Assembly (NCBI RefSeq): GCF_014201905.1
Contig: NZ_JACHFM010000001.1
Coordinates: 310,001-374,000 of the forward strand
Direction of reading: 5' to 3'
Source of the DNA: Amaricoccus macauensis
GTDB taxonomy: Bacteria; Pseudomonadota; Alphaproteobacteria; Rhodobacterales; Rhodobacteraceae
Length of the DNA stretch: 64,000 nt
Shown: positions 8,352 to 17,800 of the stretch, in pieces
Layout of the letters: every line of letters begins with the position of its first letter
Position numbering within the stretch: position 1 is the stretch's first letter
Program-made: the position numbers and the translations under genes
The notes under the pieces: generated by a model
What the model saw: only the letters and a program-made list of their open reading frames with translations
Told to the model about the DNA's origin: nothing
The model's database searches: none

Positions 8352-9329
8352 TCAGATGTCGAGCACCAGCAGCTTCGAGCGCGAGCGGGAAACGCAGAGC
8401 GTCATGAGACCAGAGTCACGCTCCTCATCGCTGAGGAACAGGTCGTGGTGCTCCGGCTCCCCTTCGAGGACCGGCGTCACGCAGGTTCCACAGACCCCCT
8501 GCTCGCAGCTCGTCTGCACTTCGATCCCGGCCTCGCGCAACACGTCAATGATCGCCTTGTCGGAAGGCACGACGAATTCGACACCCCGCTTGGCAAGGCG
8601 AACCACGAATTCGTCCGCGCCCGGAACCAGCTTCGGTGGCGCCGCCGAGAAGTGCTCGGCCACGATCCCTCCCGGCGCCCAGCCAAGGCCTTCGGCACTG
8701 CTGCGAACCAGGTCCATGAATGGCCCGGGACCGCACATGTAGATAGCATCGTCGTCGCCGGGTTTCCCGAGGATTTCCTCGATGACCTCGGTGAGGAGCG
8801 GCGGCACGAGACCGAAATGATACGACACCCGGTCGGACCATGCACTTTCGTTGATCATCCCGCGAAACGCGAGCTCGCTGTTCGAGCGGGCGAAGTAGTG
8901 AAGCTCGAAGTCGGCACCACGCGCCGCGAGCGCCTGGGACATCGAGAGCAGCGGCGTGACACCGATACCACCCGCAAGCAGGAGGTTGCGGCCAGTGTTC
9001 GGGCGCAGCGCGAAGTGGTTCTTCGGCCGGCTGATGCGGAGGGTACAGCCCTCCTGAAGCGTCCCGTGCATCGCGCTCGATCCGCCGCGTCCGTTCTGCT
9101 CACGCTTGACGCCGAGAACATAGCGGCTGCGGTCGGAAGGATCGTTCAGTAATGAGTACTGTCGGACAATCCCCTGGATCGGAAAGACGTCGATGTGCGC
9201 TCCCGCCTCGAAAGGCGGCAGGGTGTCCCCGGACTTTGGCACGAGCACGAAACTGCGGATCTCCGACGTCTCCGGGCGCACGCAGCGCACGATGACCTCG
9301 AGATCTCCGTCAGACGACGGCAACTGCAT
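8352..9329 (-). CDS. Phthalate-dioxygenase-reductase-type (VanB-like) electron-transfer protein
   Basis: A 325-residue cytoplasmic reductase that passes electrons from NAD(P)H to a Rieske oxygenase. An N-terminal flavin domain carries RQYSL (residues 56-60, flavin contact). The NAD(P)H domain follows with GGIGVTP (120-126) and CGPGPFM (199-205). The C-terminal plant-type 2Fe-2S domain has Cys275, Cys280, Cys283 and Cys312. Unlike NdmD of Pseudomonas putida CBB5 it has no extra N-terminal Rieske domain; that function seems to sit in the separate protein at 10841-11515. Its ATG overlaps the stop of the GST-like gene (TGATG), so it is translationally coupled. Confidence 0.93.
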   Translation of the reverse strand: MQLPSSDGDLEVIVRCVRPETSEIRSFVLVPKSGDTLPPFEAGAHIDVFPIQGIVRQYSLLNDPSDRSRYVLGVKREQNGRGGSSAMHGTLQEGCTLRISRPKNHFALRPNTGRNLLLAGGIGVTPLLSMSQALAARGADFELHYFARSNSELAFRGMINESAWSDRVSYHFGLVPPLLTEVIEEILGKPGDDDAIYMCGPGPFMDLVRSSAEGLGWAPGGIVAEHFSAAPPKLVPGADEFVVRLAKRGVEFVVPSDKAIIDVLREAGIEVQTSCEQGVCGTCVTPVLEGEPEHHDLFLSDEERDSGLMTLCVSRSRSKLLVLDI

Positions 9330-9958
9330 CAGATGAACTCCGGAATGCCGGACATGGCCCGGAACCGCGGCAGGCGACGGAAGTCGCGCATCCAGTTGCG
9401 CAGTGCCGGATACTCCTCATGGCCGAGGCCGCCGTCGCCGGCGAGAGCGACGTAAGGGAAGCAGGCGACGTCGGCGATCGTCGGGGTATCGCCAACGATC
9501 CAGCGCGCACCCGCGATCTCGCGGGCGGTCAGGTGGTCGTCGAGCACCCGGAAGGCCGCGCGCGCCTTCCGGCGCGCCTCCTCGATGTCGAGCTCGTAGC
9601 CGAGCGCATCGTGAAGGCGGGCGGCCGAGGCGGCCATCAGCTCGCCACCGGCGAACATCAGCCACATCATCACCGGTCCGAAGCGCTCGGCGTCGCGAGG
9701 CAGCCACTCGCCGGAGGCGTCGTGGCTGTTCGCGAGGTGGCAGAGGATCGCCTGCGCATCGCGCAAGCGAAGCCCGTCTTCCTCCAGCACCGGGATCTGC
9801 CCCAGGGGGTTGATCTCCCTGAATTCCGGCGAGCGATGCTGACGCCCGGGGTAGAAATTCATCTGCACGCGCTCGTACTCGAGCCCGAGAAAGCCGAGCA
9901 TCAGCCGCACCTTGTAGCAGCTGCCCGAGAGCGAATAGTCGTAGAGCCGGATCGCCAT
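9329..9958 (-). CDS. Glutathione S-transferase-like protein, possible oxygenase scaffold
   Basis: A 209-residue protein with the GST fold. The N-terminal thioredoxin-like domain begins YDYSLSGSCYKVRLML and carries the conserved cis-proline region NPLGQIPVLEEDG and the DAQAILCHLA motif (the usual ES replaced by DA). The helical C-terminal domain has the N-capping region WIVGDTPTIADVACFPY. It lies between the oxygenase catalytic subunit (two bases apart) and the reductase (overlapping), so it is part of the oxygenase unit. In caffeine N7-demethylation by P. putida CBB5 a GST-like protein, NdmE, is required structurally for the NdmCDE complex. The same role is inferred here. A simple detoxifying GST is the alternative. 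Confidence 0.9.
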   Translation of the reverse strand: MAIRLYDYSLSGSCYKVRLMLGFLGLEYERVQMNFYPGRQHRSPEFREINPLGQIPVLEEDGLRLRDAQAILCHLANSHDASGEWLPRDAERFGPVMMWLMFAGGELMAASAARLHDALGYELDIEEARRKARAAFRVLDDHLTAREIAGARWIVGDTPTIADVACFPYVALAGDGGLGHEEYPALRNWMRDFRRLPRFRAMSGIPEFI

Positions 9959-9960
9959 CT

Positions 9961-10830
9961 TCAGGCCGCCTGTTTCTCGAGAATGCCGAACCGGATATCC
10001 ATCGCCTTCAGCCAGCGCCGATAGGCGATCGAACTCGCATCCGCCCGGGTCGGCAGCTCGGATGTCGGATCAAGCGGCAGGAGCGCCGGGCGCTGGTTCT
10101 CGAGGATCACCCGGTCCTGCAGGAAGATCGACTGCTGGAAGTCGATGAGATCGCCAACCGTGCTCACTTCGTCGACGATCGCCATCGGCATGTAGGCGAG
10201 ACACTCTGTCTCACGCTTCGGCTGGATGAAGACGCAGATCGCGTCGTTGCGCGAGGGATCGGTGACGACGTTCTTGTAGAGCATGACGCTGAAAGGCGAC
10301 ATCACGCGGTAGACATACCTGGTGAGCTGACCGCCGGTCGCGGCCTTCGAGGCCGCCGGCTGGTAAAAGGTGCAGTCGATCGCCCAGATCTCGTCCACTT
10401 CCTTGCGGTGCTCGGTGCGGTAGGCCAGCACCTCGGTCTGATCGAGGGCGCCGAGGACATCGGTGTGGATGAAGGCAAAATGCGCCATGTCGAGGAAGTT
10501 CTCGACGAGGCGGTACGGGCTGGTGTTGACGCCGACGTTGCCACAGCCAGTGATGCGCCGGTCAGCTTCGTCGAATTCGGCGATCTCGGGCAGCGGCCGC
10601 GGCGTGTCGCCAAGCGTCGTGAAGACGCAGGTGTATCGAACCTGTACCGGCAGCTCACGCTCCGTGGTGCCGTCCACCGCCGCCACACGGTAGCTGTCTT
10701 CGCCCGTCCGCTGGACGTGGATCGGCTGCCCGAAGATCATCGTATCGAGGCTGCCGCCCACGGGGATCTGCCCGTCCCATGCGCAGGGAACCCACTGGTT
10801 CAGGGCAACGGGGTCAGTCGTAACAGTCAT
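9961..10830 (-). CDS. Rieske-type oxygenase catalytic subunit lacking its Rieske cluster (NdmC-like)
   Basis: About 289 residues. The C-terminal two thirds is a ring-hydroxylating/N-demethylating oxygenase catalytic domain with the mononuclear iron motif ENFLDMAHFAFIH (Asp114, His117, His122) and the late element FLQDRVILENQRP that should supply the carboxylate ligand (Asp239). The N-terminal 95 residues resemble a remnant Rieske fold but have no CxH...CxxH motif. The protein therefore cannot hold a 2Fe-2S cluster of its own. The ATG at 10830 is preceded by GGAGAG; longer frames run into the upstream gene. The neighbouring Rieske-only protein should supply electrons. This mirrors NdmC, which also lacks a Rieske cluster and depends on NdmD and NdmE. 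Confidence 0.88.
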   Translation of the reverse strand: MTVTTDPVALNQWVPCAWDGQIPVGGSLDTMIFGQPIHVQRTGEDSYRVAAVDGTTERELPVQVRYTCVFTTLGDTPRPLPEIAEFDEADRRITGCGNVGVNTSPYRLVENFLDMAHFAFIHTDVLGALDQTEVLAYRTEHRKEVDEIWAIDCTFYQPAASKAATGGQLTRYVYRVMSPFSVMLYKNVVTDPSRNDAICVFIQPKRETECLAYMPMAIVDEVSTVGDLIDFQQSIFLQDRVILENQRPALLPLDPTSELPTRADASSIAYRRWLKAMDIRFGILEKQAA

Positions 10831-10840
10831 CTCGCTCTCC

Positions 10841-11515
10841 TCATGCCCGCTCGATATCGTCGCGCAACCGCTCCAGCCGTCGCGCCAGTCCCGCCCGCTC
10901 GCTGGCGGCGCGCGGGCCTCTGGCGACCGCGTGGAGCGCGGTCCGCTCGTCGTCCATTGCATGAACGGCGACGAGGACGCGAAGCTCTGGCCCGATCTCC
11001 ACTTCCGCGGCGTTCTCAGCCACCATGTGCACCGGTCCCTGCTGGCCGAGATCACAGTTCAGCAGCGCCTCCAGCACCGGGCTGGCCGCGGCGTGAACGA
11101 AGAGGCTGCGCACCGGTTCCCATCCCTCGTCGGGGCCGAGATCGGGCAGCGCTGCGCCGTTGGAACCGCCATCGAGCTTCGTCCAGACGATCCCGTAGCG
11201 GGTCTCGGACGGATAGGTGCTGGCGCAAATGGTCTTCGGCGGCGCCAGCGTCGGGTGCGCGGGGATCGCGAGGCACTGACCGTCCGTCGCGTAGGTCCAA
11301 CCGTGATAGATGCAGCGCAGCGTTTCGCCGCGAACGAAGCCGAAGCTGAGGCGCATGCCGCGATGCGGGCAGCGATCCTCCCAGACCCTGACGGGTCCCT
11401 CCTCGCCGCGCCAGACCGCGAGGGCCTGACCGTCGAGGATCACCGGGTTGCTCGAGGCCGCCTGGATCTGGTCGTCCAGTGCCACCCCTGTCCAAAGTTC
11501 TCTTGCAACCGACAC
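10841..11515 (-). CDS. Rieske 2Fe-2S protein without a catalytic domain
   Basis: About 224 residues starting at GTG 11515 behind GGAGGG. The Rieske domain has both cluster motifs, CPHRG (Cys49, His51) and CIYHGW (Cys68, His71). The C-terminal part, from about residue 130, shows none of the iron-binding motif of Rieske oxygenase catalytic domains and ends in an Arg/Glu-rich helix. It is the first gene of the operon and is directly followed by the Rieske-less catalytic subunit. The two together make up one oxygenase split over two genes. The substrate is unknown; methylated purines are suggested by the downstream BMP importer and the resemblance to NdmCDE. Confidence 0.88.
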   Translation of the reverse strand: MSVARELWTGVALDDQIQAASSNPVILDGQALAVWRGEEGPVRVWEDRCPHRGMRLSFGFVRGETLRCIYHGWTYATDGQCLAIPAHPTLAPPKTICASTYPSETRYGIVWTKLDGGSNGAALPDLGPDEGWEPVRSLFVHAAASPVLEALLNCDLGQQGPVHMVAENAAEVEIGPELRVLVAVHAMDDERTALHAVARGPRAASERAGLARRLERLRDDIERA

Positions 11516-11592
11516 CTGGCCCTCCTGCTGGATGCGATTCGCACGCTAGCCTTGCTTGTGCCGCACTCACAGACGATTATGTTGAAACAGGT

Positions 11593-11609
11593 GTTCGAGA
11601 TTATCGAAC
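11593..11609. promoter_or_regulatory. Probable LysR-type operator between divergent genes
   Basis: GTTCGAGATTATCGAAC is a perfect 6-bp inverted repeat with a 5-bp spacer. It contains the T-N11-A core typical of LysR-type regulator sites. It lies 14 bases before the LysR start codon and about 80 bases upstream of the Rieske gene start. That placement suits both autoregulation and activation of the divergent operon. Confidence 0.6.
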
Positions 11610-11622
11610 GGGAGTGATCAGG

Positions 11623-12573
11623 GTGCAGCTCGACGACGTCTCGATCTTCCTGCAGATCGCCGCGAGCGGCTCACTCTCCTCGGCGGCGCGCGATCTTGCC
11701 CGGCCGAAAGCGACGATCAGCCATCAGCTGCGACGGCTGGAGGAGGAGATCGGCGCCTCGCTCTTCACCCGCTCGGCGAACCGCATGGTTCTGAGCGAGG
11801 CCGGGCAGGAGTTCCACGATCACGCCCGCAACATCCGCCGCGCCTGCGAGCGTGGCCTCGACGCGGCACGGCGGCGGCAGGACGTGGCAGCGGGCAAGGT
11901 CCGTATCGGCTCAGGCGGCGAGTTCACCTCGAACCTGATCGCGCCGCTGGTCCTGTACTTCGCGCGCCACCATCCGCTGTTGCGCATCGAGGTGATGGTC
12001 CTGCGCGGCGAGGCGCTGCTTGGAGCGCGCGACAGCCTCGACTGCATCCTCTATCTCGGTGAGCCGCCCCTGCCCCAGGTCTCCGAACTGACGGCCCGGC
12101 TGCTCTCGCGGTTTCCCTTCGGGCTCTACGCAAGCCCGGGCTACCTTGCCACGCACGGCAGGCCGGCTTCGCCGCGCGATCTGCGCGCACACGACCTGAT
12201 CGGCTTCCACAACGGCGACAGCCTCGCCCTTTGGGAACTCGAGAACGATTCGGAAGAATTCAGCGTTCACCCGAACGCCCGATTTGTGTCCAACGACTAC
12301 TGGGTCGCCAAGCTCGCGGCGATTCATGATCATGGGATCTGCTTCATCCCGCACTTCTTCGCCGGTCCCGAGGTATCCGTCGGGCTGCTTGAGCCCGTCC
12401 TCTCCGAATGGCGCTCTCGCGATGTCCCGATGTACGCGCTGTTTGCAAGCCATCGCCAGAACAACCCGAACACGCGTCGGCTTATAGACGTGCTTTCAAA
12501 GAACTTTTCGGACGTGTTCTCGTATCTGTACACAGCGACCCGCAAGGACACCCTGTCCCGCAACCACAGATGA
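11623..12573 (+). CDS. LysR-family transcriptional regulator
   Basis: About 316 residues. The N-terminal winged helix-turn-helix is standard (DVSIFLQIAASGSLSSAARD, ISHQLRRLEEEIGASLFTRS), followed by the two-lobed effector-binding domain. The GTG at 11623 is preferred because GGAG lies eight bases upstream and gives the usual short N-terminus. GTG 11614 is also possible. It is divergent from the oxygenase/BMP operon and shares a 107-base intergenic region containing an inverted repeat. It is therefore probably the substrate-responsive regulator of that operon. The inducer is unknown. Confidence 0.92.
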   Translation: MQLDDVSIFLQIAASGSLSSAARDLARPKATISHQLRRLEEEIGASLFTRSANRMVLSEAGQEFHDHARNIRRACERGLDAARRRQDVAAGKVRIGSGGEFTSNLIAPLVLYFARHHPLLRIEVMVLRGEALLGARDSLDCILYLGEPPLPQVSELTARLLSRFPFGLYASPGYLATHGRPASPRDLRAHDLIGFHNGDSLALWELENDSEEFSVHPNARFVSNDYWVAKLAAIHDHGICFIPHFFAGPEVSVGLLEPVLSEWRSRDVPMYALFASHRQNNPNTRRLIDVLSKNFSDVFSYLYTATRKDTLSRNHR

Positions 12574-12778
12574 GGATGCGTGCCCCCCGGGCCCCACGAC
12601 GATCCGCGACGGCCGCAGGCGGGACACGGGAACAGCTCCAGCCGGGGCGACCAGAGAAACCGGGCCTTCAGCCATGGCCTTTGTCATCTCTCCGCAGGTC
12701 TTTCTGCCGATGTCGCGGAGCTTGCCAGGGACAATATCCCAGCCTGTCGCTGGTCGCGGGCGTCAAGGGAGGGAGCCG

Positions 12779-12874
12779 ATGAAACGAGGTCTGCATCAAC
12801 CGGGTCGGCAGCCGCGAACGGCGGGTGCCCGCCCACGACACACAGCCTCGTGGCATCGGGTGAATTTGCCATGA
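12779..12874 (+). CDS. Possible 31-residue leader peptide coupled to the HEPN-like gene
   Basis: An ATG directly behind a strong ribosome site (GGGAGGGAGCCG) opens a 31-codon frame whose TGA overlaps the ATG of the next gene (ATGA at 12871-12874). The HEPN-like gene has no good ribosome site of its own, so translation of this small frame may be needed for it. The peptide is Arg/Pro-rich and unlike any family I know. It may be only a translational leader. Confidence 0.35.
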   Translation: MKRGLHQPGRQPRTAGARPRHTASWHRVNLP

Positions 12875-13308
12875 GCGGCGAGCGTCACCGGATCGAGGTT
12901 GACGATGCCTACGTCATGGCGATCGGTCGAGCCGTCTTCGTGTTCTCCGTTCTCGAATGGAATGCCGCCTTCTGTTGCGATCGGCTGGAGCCGGGCTACC
13001 TCAGGACGGTGGAGCAGAAGAAGCGGACCGCCGGCGGCATCGCCGGTGATCTGCTCGCCCAGATCCAGGGGCTGCCCGCGAAAGACCCGCGTCACGCGTG
13101 CCGGGATGCTGCCGTCCGGTTTGACGAACTTGTCGAAGTCAGAAACGCGCTGATGCACGGACGGCCGGGCACCGCGGAAGGCGGCAAGCAGCGCCTCTTC
13201 AGGGACGGGGACGACTGGACCATCGCCGAGATCGAAGAAGCGGCCGATCAGTTCGCTGCGTGCAGCATCGAACTCGGCGACCTGCTGCACGGGGTGCTGG
13301 CGCCGTGA
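12871..13308 (+). CDS. HEPN-like protein of unknown function
   Basis: About 145 residues, all-helical in appearance. A first helix contains AIGRAVFVFSVLEWNAAF, and the motif FDELVEVRNALMHGRP contains R-N-A-L-M-H. This is the R-N-x3-H arrangement of HEPN domains, which in many toxin and defence proteins forms the RNase site. No MNT nucleotidyltransferase antitoxin is adjacent, so a classic HEPN-MNT pair is not supported. It may be an orphan HEPN protein or a non-catalytic relative. The start at 12871 overlaps the stop of an upstream small frame. The 300 bases between the LysR gene and this gene hold only that small frame. Confidence 0.6.
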   Translation: MSGERHRIEVDDAYVMAIGRAVFVFSVLEWNAAFCCDRLEPGYLRTVEQKKRTAGGIAGDLLAQIQGLPAKDPRHACRDAAVRFDELVEVRNALMHGRPGTAEGGKQRLFRDGDDWTIAEIEEAADQFAACSIELGDLLHGVLAP

Positions 13309-13329
13309 GCCGGCACCCGGATGCCGATG

Positions 13330-13757
13330 AGCGCGCTGCCTGAGCGCGGCGCCGTCGTGATCGCGCAGGAAGGGTCGCCCGAGGATCTCTACAGCCGGCC
13401 GCGGACGCTCTTTGCTGCCGACTTCATCGGCAACAACGGCCGCCTTGAGGGCAAGGTGATCGAGACGCGCGACGGCTTCACCTCCCTCGACTGCGACGGG
13501 CTTCGCGTAGCGGGTCGGATCGGCGTGGCGCAGCGCTCTCCGGGCGACTCCGCGACGGCAGGCGCCCGGCTCGACCGGCTCGGCCTCGGTGCGCCGGGGA
13601 GCCTGACTGCGCCGAGATGCGCCGCGTCACCTCGATGTTCCTCGGCGAGCAGTGGGAGAACGTTCACCGTGTCGGCGACCACAGCCTCCCGGTACTGACC
13701 GAGGGGCCGGTCGCGACCGAGACGTCGCTGATCCGCATCCCGCGGCAGGGCGTCTGA
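13330..13757 (+). pseudogene. Remnant of a PotA/UgpC-type ABC ATPase (3' part, frameshifted)
   Basis: The first frame reads LPERGAVVIAQEGSPEDLYS...LFAADFIGNNGRLEGKV, which matches the end of the ABC domain and the start of the TOBE region of spermidine/glycerol-phosphate-type ATPases. After about 13550 homology-like sequence moves to another frame, reading EMRRVTSMFLGEQWENVHRV and ending RIPRQGV at the TGA of 13755-13757. The Walker A, signature and Walker B parts are absent. The gene has therefore lost its 5' two thirds and also carries a frameshift. No partner permease genes are nearby. Confidence 0.7.
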
Positions 13758-13869
13758 CCCCAAGGGCACCGTCCATGAAGCGGGAAGCGCCGGGACTCCC
13801 GCCCCGGCGCTGTATTCGTCCAGACCAGGAGATCGCCCAAGGCCTGCGACGACAGACGACGCATCACGT

Positions 13870-14442
13870 TCAGGATGCCGCCAGGCGATCATGGAAGAAC
13901 TGCCGGAAGCTCCACCCGTCGCCCGTGCGGTCGAAGACGTAGACAAGGTCATAGCGGTCTTCAGGCCAGCTTTGCGGCACCGTTGTATCATTGCCGACGA
14001 TCAGGTTGCCGATCTCGGCGATGTCCTGATGCTGCCAGCAGATCAGGACGGTGCCCGAACGGCCGAGGGCGTCATCGACAAGGGCCTGCTCCTCGCCCTT
14101 GGTGTGGGTCGTCACCGGCGCCAGTTTGAGCGCTTCCGCGAGCGGGGTCACTGTCTGGATCGGGCGCCTGCTGTGGCTGCCAACCTCCACGTGCTTGCCG
14201 TCGATCCATACCTTTTTCTTGTCTGCGCCAGCGGCGAAGATGACATCGGGACGGGCCACGAACCCCCTGGCCCCGCCCGGGTCGGGTCCGGCGAAGATCG
14301 CCGCCAGCGCCCCTGCATGCTGCCAGCCGCGGACCGTCAGGGACTCCGGGTCAGCGGTCCCGTCCTGTCGGATGCCGATCTGTTTTGGCTTGTGCGTCGG
14401 CTTTCGGGCGTGACGGATGACAATGATACGATCGGGCGGCAT
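13870..14442 (-). CDS. Histidine phosphatase superfamily protein
   Basis: A 190-residue protein with the branch signature RHAR (IIVIRHARKP) near the N-terminus in place of the more usual RHG/RHGE. It also has a second His in VLICWQHQDIAEI, the usual position of the second catalytic histidine, and ARPDVIFAAGADKK in between. Members remove phosphate from sugars, proteins or small metabolites. Nothing nearby points to a substrate. AGAGG lies eight bases before the ATG. The gene faces the pseudogene and is divergent from the M10 protease. Confidence 0.8.
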   Translation of the reverse strand: MPPDRIIVIRHARKPTHKPKQIGIRQDGTADPESLTVRGWQHAGALAAIFAGPDPGGARGFVARPDVIFAAGADKKKVWIDGKHVEVGSHSRRPIQTVTPLAEALKLAPVTTHTKGEEQALVDDALGRSGTVLICWQHQDIAEIGNLIVGNDTTVPQSWPEDRYDLVYVFDRTGDGWSFRQFFHDRLAAS

Positions 14443-14874
14443 TGCACACCTCTCGGACAGGGCCTTCCCAAGGAAGGCTCCGCGCGGGCGCCTCGCGTGT
14501 CAACCTCGGTGCTGCGGTCAGAGGCGCCGTCGTATCCGTACCGGAGATGATGGGCGAACGTCTCCACGTATCCGCATCTGGCGGCCTGGACGGCCGATCG
14601 CCGTTCGGCCCTGCCATCTCGGCGCAAGGCATGCGGCATGACTTGCAAGCTTCCTCACGGCAACACCCGGGCAATTTGTCGAAGACCTCGATTTCCCCGG
14701 GGCGACAACTTTGCCGCAGTGTGCAACCTTGGATTGCCCGATGACGGGTTGGACAACAGAGTTCTGGCAAGAAGGGGACATTTTTAAGGCTGAAGTGCAC
14801 CGATCTCACGCAGTCGAGACAACCTCAATACAAGATTCATGAGGCACTCACGGTAAAATAGGGGGTATCCTGCC
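14443..14874. other. Intergenic region upstream of the M10/RTX protease
   Basis: About 430 bases separating two divergent genes. The right half (14700-14870) is less GC-rich and contains CATTTTTAAGG and GGTAAAATAGGGGG, so the protease promoter is probably here. The short open frames have no recognisable features. Confidence 0.45.
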
Positions 14875-17800
14875 ATGCCAAACAGTAATGACACCGGCAC
14901 CCAGTGGTGGATCAATGATCAGACGCCAGATAATCTGTACGGAAAGAGCGTAGATTACGAAGCGTTCCTTGACTACCTCGGAGACTTGTACCGGGATCTG
15001 ACGCCGGAAATCGCCGCCGGCACGCTGAGGATCAACGTTCAGGAACTCAACGACCACCCCGAATACAAGGCCGCCGCGATCGGCGCGCTGGACATGTGGT
15101 CGTCTGTCACCGCCCTGCAGTTCGAGATCGTCGACGACGCGCCCTTCGACGCGGAAACCGACTGGATCGAGGTGGTCAGCCCCGAGGTGGGTGAGGAGGA
15201 CGACGGCAGCGCCTACTCGGCCAATCGCTACGTCAGCATCGGCCAGCGCTTCCACGACACCGAGCCCGACAAGACCTCGCTGGGCGGCTATGTCTTCGAC
15301 TCGTATGTCCATGAATTCGGCCACGAGTTCGGCCTGAACCATCCGGGCCTCTACAATTACAGCGGCCCCGGCGGTGTGCAGATCAACTACCTGAACAACG
15401 CAACCTGGATCTACGATCGCCAGCAGTACAGCGTCATGTCCTATTTCGACGGGATCGACGTGGGCGAGACCACCCGCTGGTCGGCGGTGACGCCCCTCAT
15501 GGCCGATATCGAGGCGGTGACCCGGCGCTTCTTCTCGACCGTCGATGATGAAGGCAACCGAACCTACCAGCACATCGACCTCAACACGGGCGACAATGTC
15601 TACGGCTTCGGCAGCACGCAATATGGCTACAAGCTGACCTCTTCGGGCATGCAGCATGACATCGGCTTCGTGATCCACGACACCGGCGGCAGCGACACGA
15701 TCGACTTCTCCGGCTCGACGGCTGGCACCATCCTCGACCTGCGCGCCGGACAGTTCTCGAGCGTCAATGGCCACAGCAACAACGTCTCGATCTTTGCCGG
15801 GCACAACGCCAACAGGGGCGACTACGTCATAGAGACCGGCATCGGCAGCGAGTTTGCCGACATCCTGATCGGCAACGGCGGCGCCAATATCCTCGACGGC
15901 CGCGGCGGTGCCGACAGCATGGCCGGCAACGGCGGCAACGACGTCTACTTCGTCGACTCCATGGACGACGTCGTGAGGGAAACGAGGGGCGGCGGCGAGG
16001 ACACCGTCATCCTGCTCTCCCCCGACCTCGACATCAGCAAGATCGCCAACGTCGAGCATATCGTCCACGCCGACCCGTCAACGATCCCGCCACGTGGCGG
16101 CGATGGACCCTCGCCGGACGTCGGCGCCGTGGCGGCGGCCAGCGTCATTCAGGGGACCGACGCGAACGAGACGCTCGATGGCGGCGCCGGCGGCGACGTG
16201 ATCCTCGGCAACGGCGGCGACGACCTGATCATCGGCGGCCGTGACTCGCTCGCAAGCCGCGACATCAACAACACGATCGACATCGCCGATCTCGAGGATC
16301 AGACCGAGAGCGACGATGGCAACGACACGCTCTTCGGCGGCGCCGGAGACGACGTGATCCTCGGCGGACAGGGCGACGACATCCTGAACGGCGGGACCGG
16401 CAACGACACGCTGAGCGGTCAGGCCGGAGTCGACGTCTTCCGGGGTGGTGCGGGCATCGACACGGTCGACTACAGCAAGGAGAGCCCGTTCCAGCTGCTG
16501 GTGAACCTCGAAACCAACACCGCCAGCGGCGGCACCGGCTCGGGCGACACGTTCTTCAGCATCGAGAACCTGATCGGATCGGACGATCGCATCGACCGGT
16601 TCATCGGCACCTCGGCAGCAAACCACTTCTGGGGCCAGGGCGGCGGTGACTACTTCAACGGCCGCGGCGGCAACGATGTCCTCGACGGCGGTGCCGACGG
16701 CGACATCCTCTATGGCGAGGGCGGCAACGACACCATCATCGGCGGCTCCGGGCAGGACTATCTGAACGGCGGGGCCGGCATCGACACCGTCGTCTACGCC
16801 GGCAGCTCCGATGGCGTGACCGTCGATCTTGCCGCCGGCGAGGCCAGGGGCGGCGACGCTGACGGGCCGGTCCAGATCGTTGGCCGGGGCGCCGCGATCC
16901 GTCACGACATGCTCGCAGGCTTCGAGAACGCCACCGGCTCGTCCTTCGACGACCACCTGATCGGCACCTCTCAGGCGAACGTGCTCCGGGGCGGTGCGGG
17001 CGATGATACGCTGACCGGTGGCGGCGGCGCCGACCGGCTGAACGGCGGCGCGGGCAGCGACACGGCCGACTACGCCACGTCGGCCAGGGGCCTCGTGCTC
17101 ACGCTTCAGGGTGCCGGGTCCGGCGGTGATGCCTATACCTCCATCGAGAACCTCGCAGGTACGGGGCACAACGACCGGCTGACCGGCGATGGCGCAGCCA
17201 ACGTGCTGACCGGACAGGGCGGCCGCGACGTGCTCGACGGCGGCCGTGGTGACGACAGCCTGTTCGGCGACTACGCCTATCAGGGCGAGGCACCGCCCCG
17301 CCCGGGCCTGGGCAGCGGCTACGCCACCCTCGGAGCGGACGCCACCAACAACTCGATCGCCGACGCCTTCGACATCTCTCAGAACTTCTCCCTCGCCAGC
17401 GACCCGGACATCTTCGACTCGACCACCATGCTGCACTCGACGGTCAACGCGACGGGGAACGGCAAGGGCGGGTTCTACAAGGTCGATCTCGCCGCCGGCA
17501 CGGTGCTCACCGTCGACATCGACGGGATCGCCGACCCGGATGTCCATGACAGCTGGCTCCGGCTGCTGGATGCGGACGGCAACATCATCGCGGAGAACGA
17601 CGACGGCGGCGGCGATCCCGGCTCGGTGACGTCGCGGGACTCGAGCCTCGTGCACGTCGTGCAGGAGACCGGGACCTACTACATCCTGGAGGGGTCCTGG
17701 TCGCCGGACGCTCCGGGCGACGGCTGGGCGGAAGCCGTGCCGGAAGGCTCGACCTACAAGGTGAACGTGTCGGTGGAGTTTCCGCCGGAGCCGGTCGAAC

